A DNA stretch of 64,000 nt from JADJXM01 sp937967285 (GTDB lineage Bacteria; Acidobacteriota; Blastocatellia; RBC074): NCBI GenBank assembly GCA_050249535.1, contig JBFWQI010000014.1:69923-133922 (forward strand), written 5' to 3'. The notes beneath the pieces are model-generated. The model saw only the letters and a list, made by a program, of their open reading frames with translations. It did no database searches and had not been told where the DNA came from. This document shows, in pieces, positions 51,125-64,000 of the stretch (the first letter of the stretch is position 1; the number at the start of each line of letters is the position of its first letter). Position numbers and translations under genes: made by a program.

Positions 51125-51154
51125 ATTATCGATATTTATCTGCCATCTGTCCAA
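51125..51154 (-). promoter_or_regulatory. Candidate minus-strand promoter
   Basis: On the minus strand TTGGAC (plus 51149-51154) and GATAAT (plus 51125-51130) are 18 bp apart. It points toward the small split frame and the leftward terminator, giving a predicted transcript of roughly 440 nt. I tested the stretch by eye for RNase P, tmRNA and SRP landmarks and found none. Confidence 0.4.
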
Positions 51155-51242
51155 CTCATTGTTGTAATCCACACGATCAATCGTGCTAATATCTGAACTT
51201 CTCGCCCGGGAGGCGGAAAACGGATGACGGGGGTGAGTGAAA

Positions 51243-52166
<924 letters not shown>

Positions 52167-52247
52167 CCGGGATGTCGAACCGGTCGCCGGACTTCAATTT
52201 CGGCATGCGCCCAATGCCGGTAAAACACTCGAAGCGAGGAAGAGAAC

Positions 52248-53453
<1,206 letters not shown>

Positions 53454-53876
53454 ATGGCGAGGATCCTTGCAATCGACTACGGCGAGAAGAGCGTCGGGCT
53501 GGCCGTCTCCGACGAATTGCAACTGACCGCGCGCCCGCTCCGCACGCTTCGCCGCCGGCGCGGCGGTTATGAGGAGATGCTCGACGAGATCGCGCGGATC
53601 TGCGATGAGCTGGAGGTCGGAACCGTCATCGTCGGATTACCGTTGAACATGGACGGATCGAGAGGCGCGGCGGCGAACCGCGCGCTGCGATTCATCTCCG
53701 ACCTCGGACGCCGAGCTGCCCTGCCCATTCTGCCTGTCGATGAGAGGTTGAGCTCTCGCGAGGCCGATAGCATCCTCCGCGAAGAGGGGCATGATCCGGC
53801 CCGACGCAGGCAACTTTCCGATGAAACCGCCGCCCTGGTCATCCTTCGGGACTACCTGAGCGGCCAACAGCGATAA
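53454..53876 (+). CDS. ruvX: Putative pre-16S rRNA nuclease / Holliday junction resolvase-like RuvX (YqgF)
   Basis: A 140-residue RNase H-fold protein: RILAIDYGEKSVGLAVSDEL with the first catalytic Asp, VIVGLPLNMDGSRGAAA, PVDERLSSREA with the second acidic site, and DETAALVILRDYL at the end. The family matures the 5' end of 16S rRNA. The ATG directly follows the TAG of the preceding gene, and mltG begins three bases after its stop. ruvX-mltG pairing is common in bacteria. Confidence 0.96.
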   Translation: MARILAIDYGEKSVGLAVSDELQLTARPLRTLRRRRGGYEEMLDEIARICDELEVGTVIVGLPLNMDGSRGAAANRALRFISDLGRRAALPILPVDERLSSREADSILREEGHDPARRRQLSDETAALVILRDYLSGQQR

Positions 53877-53879
53877 TCA

Positions 53880-54953
53880 ATGAAGATCCTCCCAATTAAC
53901 AGGCGGCGCCGGATCGCGCTGATCGGAGCGGTACTGGCCGCTATCTTATTAATATCTGTCACGGCCGCGGGCGCGTGGCTCTTCCATGAAGTCGGCCGGA
54001 GTCGCGATCATAACGCCGGCGACAGAATCATCACCATCGCTCCGGGGACCAGTACGCGTTCGATCATCCGCCAGCTCGAGCGGGAGGGAGTGATCGACCG
54101 AACCTGGCCGTCGTTCATCTGGGTGCGAATATTCAGGCAGGCGCATGTCTTCAAGGCGGGCGACTACGCTTTCAAATCGCCGATCTCTGCCCGCGAGGCG
54201 CTCGACAAGATGCTTCGCGGCGAAGTGATCACGCTCAACTTCACGATTCCGGAGGGCTACAACCGCTTCGACATCGCGCGCGTGCTGGGCGGTCTGAAAG
54301 GGCTGAAGCAACCCGGATCGCCGGAGAAGATCGAATCGCTGCTCAGGAAAAGCTCCCTCATCGCCGATCTCGATCCGCAGGCCGACAGTCTCGAAGGATA
54401 TCTCTTCCCCGACACTTACGAATACACGACCACCAGCAGCATCGACCAGATCGTCGAAACGATGGTCGAGCGCTTTCGCCTCGTCTACAGTGAAAAGCTG
54501 AGTGAAAAAGCCGCACGGTCCGGGATGACCACCCGACAGATCGTGACGCTGGCCTCGCTGATCGAAAAGGAAGCGAAGGTCGACGGAGAGCGCGAACTGA
54601 TCTCATCGGTCTTCCACCGGCGGTTGAAGATCGGAATGACGCTGGCCTGCGATCCGACCGTCATCTACGCCGCGCTGCTGGCTGGAAAATATCGCGGCAA
54701 GATCTATCAGAGCGACCTCGACCGGGAATCGGGCTACAACACATACAAAAACGCCGGGCTGCCGCCCGGCCCGATCGCCTCGCCGGGCCTCAGATCGCTC
54801 GAGAGCGCGCTCAACCCGGCTCAAACCGATTACCTGTTCTTCGTGGTGGATGCGGAAAAGAATGACGGCTCGCACAGGTTTTCGGCCAGCCTGTCCGACC
54901 ATGAAAAAGCCGTCCGCGTGCTGCGCCAGTCGGAGCGATCCGGCGGGCGGTAG
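53880..54953 (+). CDS. mltG: Endolytic peptidoglycan transglycosylase MltG (YceG)
   Basis: A 357-residue inner-membrane protein with one N-terminal transmembrane helix (about 11-33) and a periplasmic LysM-like plus YceG catalytic region. Motifs include DSLEGYLFPDTYEYT, the catalytic glutamate in TLASLIEKEAKVDGERELISSVFHRRLKIGM, LACDPTVIYA, and SGYNTYKNAGLPPGPIASPGL. It cleaves nascent glycan strands and sets their length. It is the last gene of a three-gene run. Confidence 0.97.
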   Translation: MKILPINRRRRIALIGAVLAAILLISVTAAGAWLFHEVGRSRDHNAGDRIITIAPGTSTRSIIRQLEREGVIDRTWPSFIWVRIFRQAHVFKAGDYAFKSPISAREALDKMLRGEVITLNFTIPEGYNRFDIARVLGGLKGLKQPGSPEKIESLLRKSSLIADLDPQADSLEGYLFPDTYEYTTTSSIDQIVETMVERFRLVYSEKLSEKAARSGMTTRQIVTLASLIEKEAKVDGERELISSVFHRRLKIGMTLACDPTVIYAALLAGKYRGKIYQSDLDRESGYNTYKNAGLPPGPIASPGLRSLESALNPAQTDYLFFVVDAEKNDGSHRFSASLSDHEKAVRVLRQSERSGGR

Positions 54954-54959
54954 CGCCTG

Positions 54960-56092
<1,133 letters not shown>

Positions 56093-56117
56093 TTCAACAT
56101 GGAGGGAGCGTTAAAGA

Positions 56118-56498
<381 letters not shown>

Positions 56499-56514
56499 TG
56501 GGAGCAACAGCATT

Positions 56515-56760
56515 ATGTCCGAGAAGTACACCAATCCATTCAACTACGTCATCGACTCGATCTGGGCCAGTCTGCCCGAGAAGACGGCGGACGAGATCGC
56601 GACTTTCAAGAAGGACGTCCTGACCGGTTTTCGCGACAGCGTGAACTGGGCGATCGACGAGCAGATCAAGTGGATCGACCGTCACGTCGACAATGCCCGC
56701 CATATGCGCGATCAGTATCGCGGCGAACAACCTCAGGAATCCACCTCAAATCCGTCCTGA
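56515..56760 (+). CDS. Small hypothetical protein
   Basis: An 81-residue soluble, charged protein (MSEKYTNPFNYVIDSIWASLPEKTADE...). It has an aromatic-rich helix (VNWAIDEQIKWIDRHVDNARHMRDQY) and a polar tail. I do not recognise a family. Its start lies 16 bp after the queD stop with GGGAG before it, and thiO begins 10 bp after its stop, so it is translated from the same transcript. Confidence 0.72.
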   Translation: MSEKYTNPFNYVIDSIWASLPEKTADEIATFKKDVLTGFRDSVNWAIDEQIKWIDRHVDNARHMRDQYRGEQPQESTSNPS

Positions 56761-56770
56761 CATACCGGCG

Positions 56771-57922
<1,152 letters not shown>

Positions 57923-58618
57923 AAGCCAGAAAAAGGCCGACCAGCGTCTTGGCGTCCCGGATTTCGCCTTCCGCGATCATCCGCTTCAGCTCCGCAAACG
58001 AAAACGGCCGTATCTCGTAGATGACTTCGCCGATGTCGAGCGACTGTTCGCGCCGGGTCAGGCCCGAGGCGAAGAAGATGTGAATCAGCTCATCGCTCAT
58101 GCCGGGCATGGCGTAACACTCTCCGGCCTTTTCGAGGGCGGTCGCTTCGCAGCCGGTCTCCTCGAGCAGTTCGCGCGCCGCGCAGCCCTCGGGAGTCTCG
58201 ACCGGGACCATCCGCCGGTTCTCCTCGCGGCCTTCGAGCGTGCCGGCCGGCAATTCCCAGAGCGCCTGATCGACCGCATAACGGTACTGCCGCATAAGCA
58301 ATATCCGACCGTCGTCGGTCAGCGGCACCATGACGCAGATCCCGGGATGGCGCAGAGCGGCCCTCGTCGTCGTCTCGCCCGTCGTCCGATTGAGGATCGT
58401 CTCGCGATTGACCAGCCAGCGCAGCTCATCCCCGTGTTTCGACGCCCTCACCTCTCGATATTCGGTGCGAACATCCGTCCATTCAAACTCATGTTCCATG
58501 TTCAAAATTATCCCCGATCGCATTGGTTATGATAAGATTCAGCTTCGGTTTATATCACTGTCCCCCAAACTCAGTCACGGCTCTTAGCCGACAGAACCTC
58601 AACCCGGGTGCATGACAG

Positions 58619-61600
58619 ATGAAGTTACGCCTGATTTTTCTGATCACCCTGCTGACTGTGACGGTCCTGACGCCGGATCTGGGGGTCCGCATCCCGGGGC
58701 CGCTGACACGTCAAACGGCTCTCGCCCGACTCCAATCGATGCCGCAACGGTTCGAGATCAACACCGGACAGGCCGATTCGTCCGTCAGATTCATCTCGAG
58801 GAGCCCCGGCATAACGCTGCTGCTCGACGATTTCGGCGCCGAGATCCGAACCGAGGGCACGGCGCTGCGGATCCGCCCGGCGAACGCCAATCCGGGCCCG
58901 GAAATCACGGGCCTCGATCCTCTGCCAGGCGCCGGCAACTACCTGCTAGACAAAGATCCGCGCAAATGGATCACCGGCGTCAGATCATTTGCGAAGGTCA
59001 GATATGAATCCGTCTGGCCGGGGATCGACCTGATCTGGCATGGCGATCAAAACGGGCTCGAATACGATTTCGTCGTCTCGCCCGGCGCGGCCCCGTCAAA
59101 AATCGGAATGATCTGCACCGGCGCGGACGATCTGAGAATCGACGAGTCGGGCGATCTGGTAATAACTACTCCGGGCGGAACGCTGCGCCAGTCGCGCCCG
59201 TTCATCTACCAGATGATCGACGGCCGACAAAAGAAAGTGGAAGGCGGATACGCCATTCAAGAGCGGAAGATCGGTTTCAGGATCGGAGAGTACGATCCTT
59301 CGCTTCCGCTGATCATCGATCCGATTCTGAGTTACTCGGCGCTGATCGACTGCGAGTTCATCACCGCCGTTGCCACCGATGCCGCCGGAGCGATCTACTT
59401 CACCGGTCTGGTCAGATCGCATGCTTTTCAGATATCCGCCGATGCAGCGCAGTTCGTGCGGGGTAATTCGAACGCCTCGGCAGCTTTCGTGGCGAAACTC
59501 AATCCGCAGGGAAACGCGCTCGAATATTCGACCTACATCGGAGGTTTCGAGCGATTCGATTACCCCTATGCGATAACCGTCGACGGGCAGGGCAGTGCCT
59601 ATGTCGTCGGATTCACGGGATCGAATGATCTGATGGTTACTCCCGGAGCTTTTCAGCCGGAGTTCGCGGGCCCGGGACAGGTGGGCAATCTGTTCGGCGG
59701 TGACGGCTTCGCGCTCAAGCTCAATCCGACAGGCAGCGCGCTGGTCTATTCAACATATCTCGGAGGTGCAATAGGGCCGGACGATGCATACGGCGTCAAG
59801 GTCGATATGGCAGGCAACGCATACATCGCGGGAACGACGAGTTCCGTCGATTTTCCCGTCACTCCGGGCGCGGCGATCACTTCGATTCCAGCCATGACCA
59901 CGGCCGGTTTCGTGACCAAACTGAATCCGCAGGGAACCGGACTGGTCTGGTCGACATATACACCAGGCGTCGGCAGATCGATCGCCGTCGATAGTGATGG
60001 CAGTTCCTGCATTACCGGTCAGATCTTTCCGAATATCTTCGTGGCAAAAGTGAACAGTTCCGGCAGCGGGTTCGATTATCTTAGAAAGATCACCGGCATA
60101 GGTGAAGGTTTGGCCATCGCGCTGGATCGGGTCGGAAATGCACACGTTACGGGGCGGGCCGTTTCAGGCATCACTGCCACCGGCAACGCCTTTCAGAAGA
60201 CCCAGGCCGGCGCGAGCGATGCATTTCTGGCCAGATTAACCACCTCCGGAGATCTGACCTACCTCTCATTTCTCGGGGGAAAGCTGAACGATAAGGGAGT
60301 GGACATCGCTGTCGATGCGTCAGGCGCCGACTACATCATCGGCGAAACGATATCTACTGACTTCCCGCTGGTAAATCCTTTCCAGACGCAGTTCGGCAAC
60401 TCCGGTATGTCACAGAACTACAGGGCAGCATTCGTGACGAAAGTAAATCCAGCCGGTTCCGCAATCGATTATTCGTCATATTACGGTGACGGAATCGGGG
60501 ATTTTCTGAGCATCGATCTGATCGGCTCGGGGCAGGCAGTCATTGCCGGAACCGGACTGGCATTGAGTTCCGGAGTTTTTTTCTCAACCTGGCCGTCAGC
60601 GCTCGAATCTCCATACGGGACGTACGGTGGATTCATCACCAGAATCGATGAATCTCTTTCAGGCCTGCCCGATCTGACGGTATCGCTCGGGACGGCTGAG
60701 AAACTTTATTTCGGAACCAATGGAGTGCTGGTCGCGACTGTAACGAATGTCGGCGCGGTTGCCAGCAACGGACCGGTCCGGCTGCAGATCAACTTCAACG
60801 ACCTGCCTTTTTTGAGGAATGTGACCGGCAACGGATGGTACAGTTTCGGCAATCCCGGAACGAATCCGGTGGTCATGGTCTACACCGGATCCATCGCCCC
60901 GGGCGCGACTGCGAAGCTCTACATCGAACAAATCCTCCCTCCGAGCGGCGAGATCGGCGTAACAGCTAAAATTTCAAACATCAGCGACTCGAACTCCGGG
61001 AACAATTCGACGGTTGCCACATTCACAATGGAGAAGGGATGCTTCATCGGAGGATCCGTACGGCTGCCCCAGGTCTTACCCGGCGCGGGAGGATCGTATA
61101 ACCATCCCGTCAACTTCCCATGTCCGGGGTCGTGGCGCGCGGTGAGCAATGCGGCGTGGATCACCGTAGAGACCGGACCGGTGACGGGTAACGGGTCGTT
61201 CAACTACACCGTCGCCCCGAACACATCGAAAACAGCACGGCTCGGATCGATCACATTCGAGGGGATATCGCTCGAAATCGATCAGGACTTTATTCCAGGT
61301 ATCGCGAACGTCTCGGCGGCAACTTTCGGCGGATCGATTCTCTACCCTCAGGAAACTGTCGCCGTCGATTCGATCGTCGCCATGTTCGGCAGCGATTTGT
61401 CCACTTCAACCGTTGCGGCAACTGCCCAGCCGCTGCCGTACGAGCTGGCCGGAACAACTGTCTCTATCAGGGACGCTTTCGGCGTCGAGCTTCCGGCGCC
61501 GCTCTTCTTCGTCTCGCCCCGACAGGTCAACTATCTGGTTCCTCACGGTCTCGGTTCTGGTTACGGGACCGTAACCGTAAACAGCGCCGGCAGAGCACAG

Positions 61601-62038
61601 ACTTCCCGGATCCGGATCGCGCCGATCACGCCTGGGCTCTTCTCGGCCAATGCCGACGGCGCGGGCGTTCCGGCAGCCATCCTGGTTCGAGTCAGCGCCG
61701 GCGGCACGCAGAACTACGAACCAGTGGCTGAGTTCAATCAGCAGACAGGGAGATTCATCCCGCGCCTGATCGAGTTCGGACCCGATCCGAACGAACAGCT
61801 ATATCTGATCCTCTTCGGAACCGGCATCCGCAATAACTCCGGGCAGAAGAACGTTCGGGTTCACCACAGTCAGGGTGTGGCGGATGCACTTTACGCGGGG
61901 CCGCAGGGCGATTTCGCCGGGCTCGATCAGGTCAATATCCAGCTCAACAGAATGATGGTCGATTACGGCCGGGTATACATCTACCTGAATATCGAGGGTC
62001 AGGAGAGCAACCGGCTGCAGATCGAGTTCAAGCGCTGA
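58619..62038 (+). CDS. Giant secreted SBBP-repeat protein with CARDB, BACON-like and TIGR03437-type domains
   Basis: A 1139-residue protein with a signal peptide (KLRLIFLITLLTVTVL). Residues about 35-240 form the N-terminal domain seen before SBBP repeats (FEINTGQADSSVRFISRSPG, SVWPGIDLIWHGDQNGLEYDFVVSPGA). About eight beta-propeller (SBBP) repeats follow to about 690 (AFVAKLNPQGNALEYSTYIGG, GFALKLNPTGSALVYSTYLGG). Next come a CARDB domain (PDLTVSLGTAEKLYFG), a BACON-like domain (CPGSWRAVSNAAWITV) and a C-terminal 'Solibacter'-type domain (about 905-1139; PLFFVSPRQVNYLVPHG, FAGLDQVNIQL). It is probably exported and surface-attached. Confidence 0.9.
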   Translation: MKLRLIFLITLLTVTVLTPDLGVRIPGPLTRQTALARLQSMPQRFEINTGQADSSVRFISRSPGITLLLDDFGAEIRTEGTALRIRPANANPGPEITGLDPLPGAGNYLLDKDPRKWITGVRSFAKVRYESVWPGIDLIWHGDQNGLEYDFVVSPGAAPSKIGMICTGADDLRIDESGDLVITTPGGTLRQSRPFIYQMIDGRQKKVEGGYAIQERKIGFRIGEYDPSLPLIIDPILSYSALIDCEFITAVATDAAGAIYFTGLVRSHAFQISADAAQFVRGNSNASAAFVAKLNPQGNALEYSTYIGGFERFDYPYAITVDGQGSAYVVGFTGSNDLMVTPGAFQPEFAGPGQVGNLFGGDGFALKLNPTGSALVYSTYLGGAIGPDDAYGVKVDMAGNAYIAGTTSSVDFPVTPGAAITSIPAMTTAGFVTKLNPQGTGLVWSTYTPGVGRSIAVDSDGSSCITGQIFPNIFVAKVNSSGSGFDYLRKITGIGEGLAIALDRVGNAHVTGRAVSGITATGNAFQKTQAGASDAFLARLTTSGDLTYLSFLGGKLNDKGVDIAVDASGADYIIGETISTDFPLVNPFQTQFGNSGMSQNYRAAFVTKVNPAGSAIDYSSYYGDGIGDFLSIDLIGSGQAVIAGTGLALSSGVFFSTWPSALESPYGTYGGFITRIDESLSGLPDLTVSLGTAEKLYFGTNGVLVATVTNVGAVASNGPVRLQINFNDLPFLRNVTGNGWYSFGNPGTNPVVMVYTGSIAPGATAKLYIEQILPPSGEIGVTAKISNISDSNSGNNSTVATFTMEKGCFIGGSVRLPQVLPGAGGSYNHPVNFPCPGSWRAVSNAAWITVETGPVTGNGSFNYTVAPNTSKTARLGSITFEGISLEIDQDFIPGIANVSAATFGGSILYPQETVAVDSIVAMFGSDLSTSTVAATAQPLPYELAGTTVSIRDAFGVELPAPLFFVSPRQVNYLVPHGLGSGYGTVTVNSAGRAQTSRIRIAPITPGLFSANADGAGVPAAILVRVSAGGTQNYEPVAEFNQQTGRFIPRLIEFGPDPNEQLYLILFGTGIRNNSGQKNVRVHHSQGVADALYAGPQGDFAGLDQVNIQLNRMMVDYGRVYIYLNIEGQESNRLQIEFKR

Positions 62039-62053
62039 GCGTTCTCTGCCGAC

Positions 62054-62082
62054 TTGACAGCATGCCGTCCGGCGTGGACAAT
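62054..62082 (+). promoter_or_regulatory. Sigma70-like promoter of the riboswitch-lysC unit
   Basis: TTGACA (62054-62059) and GACAAT (62077-62082) are 17 bp apart, starting 15 bp after the SBBP-protein stop. Transcription would start near 62090, about 50 nt before the lysine riboswitch. Confidence 0.75.
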
Positions 62083-62139
62083 CGCCGTTTATTGCAGACG
62101 CGGACACCCGCGTTGCGGCAGAACGATCTTTAGATTTTC

Positions 62140-62315
<176 letters not shown>

Positions 62316-62349
62316 GCAACTGTCTTTATCCGGTTATTCGCTCCCAATG

Positions 62350-62404
62350 GGGGCCGGCGGTTCAAGAAAGGGGTCAGCAGTCACTCGATTGCCGGCCCCT
62401 TTTT
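62350..62404 (+). terminator. Riboswitch-controlled intrinsic terminator
   Basis: GGGGCCGGC (62350-62358) pairs perfectly with GCCGGCCCC (62391-62399) across a 32-nt loop and is followed by TTTTT. It lies between the lysine aptamer and the lysC start, 39 bp upstream of the ATG, where an attenuator is expected. Confidence 0.85.
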
Positions 62405-62442
62405 CATTTTTTGAAGCTCAGTAAAAGGCAGGATTAATAAAG

Positions 62443-63876
<1,434 letters not shown>

Positions 63877-64000
63877 TCGTCCCTGAAAAAACGAAAAAGC
63901 CAATAAATAAGGCATGTTCATCGTGAATCACATCATGTAGAATTGCAAGAAATTGACCAAATCCTTGCAAAACGTGGTGAAAACGGATGAAACCAAAAGA
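63877..64000 (+). other. Right-edge intergenic region
   Basis: This 124-bp AT-richer stretch after lysC has no complete gene. ATG AAA CCA AAA at 63987, preceded by purine-rich GGTGAAAACGG, could be the start of the next gene, cut by the window edge. No terminator hairpin is evident after the lysC stop. Confidence 0.4.

Noticed and set aside
50675..51154. RNase P RNA, tmRNA or SRP RNA in the 50.7-51.15 kb gap
   Set aside because: Size and terminator would suit one, but the conserved landmarks (for example GAGGAAAGTCCG, a tRNA-like end, or the GGAAGGAAGCAGC core) are absent on both strands.

Overview
This window looks like a chromosomal segment of an Acidobacteriota genome, most plausibly a Blastocatellia or Solibacter-type lineage; that placement is an inference. 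The evidence is GC-rich codon use, a carboxypeptidase-regulatory/TonB receptor of the acidobacterial type, an acidobacterial VWFA-related protein, two proteins with the 'Solibacter' C-terminal-type domain (TIGR03437), and several secreted prolyl-oligopeptidase-family enzymes. I see no phage, plasmid, rRNA operon or CRISPR array.

Layout. 1-4.2 kb: a TonB-dependent receptor cut by the left edge, with a promoter holding a GntR/FadR-like dyad; a divergent arsR/arsM arsenic pair; a hexuronate-type MFS porter. 4.3-14.4 kb: four secreted or periplasmic serine hydrolases (CocE/NonD, S9 peptidase, PqaA-like, prolyl oligopeptidase) and a CBM9-like protein. 14.7-21.5 kb: small membrane proteins, a YdjM-like protein, a second MFS porter, a radical SAM protein, and a mercuric-reductase-like flavoprotein overlapping a TVP38/TMEM64 gene. 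21.7-24.3 kb: HU, a LysW-like zinc ribbon, a VWFA protein and a carboxypeptidase-regulatory-domain protein. 24.7-33.6 kb: a minus-strand housekeeping block in the order tig, clpP, a double ClpX-type zinc-finger protein, clpX, lon, engB, rho, with tRNA-Leu(UAG) upstream. 33.8-42.9 kb: yqeY, D-aminoacylase, a PPOX-fold protein, egtD, DUF547, a glycosyltransferase, coaA and gntP. 42.9-49.5 kb: two giant secreted proteins. 49.6-64 kb: dcd, a second HU, a LysR regulator, an ATP-grasp-like gene followed by ruvX-mltG, NAD-isocitrate dehydrogenase, a QueD/PTPS enzyme, thiO, a Nudix hydrolase, a 1139-residue SBBP-repeat protein, and a lysine riboswitch controlling lysC.

The most unusual content is between the genes. 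Seven loci carry a cassette of tandem heptamers (AAAGTAG type) followed, after a short spacer, by the inverted copy. These sit directly against coding regions, and in five places the repeat itself supplies the stop codon. A second family is a roughly 240-bp multi-hairpin MITE-like element with 14-bp terminal inverted repeats. It occurs twice with 8-bp direct flanks, and one copy is nested in a heptamer cassette whose 7-bp phase is restored when the element and one flank are removed. Two further inverted-repeat families (TGGAGTGC ends and GACGCCAAG ends) occur twice each. The other leading lead is the 136-residue protein with one intact and one degenerate ClpX-type zinc-binding domain, encoded between clpP and clpX.
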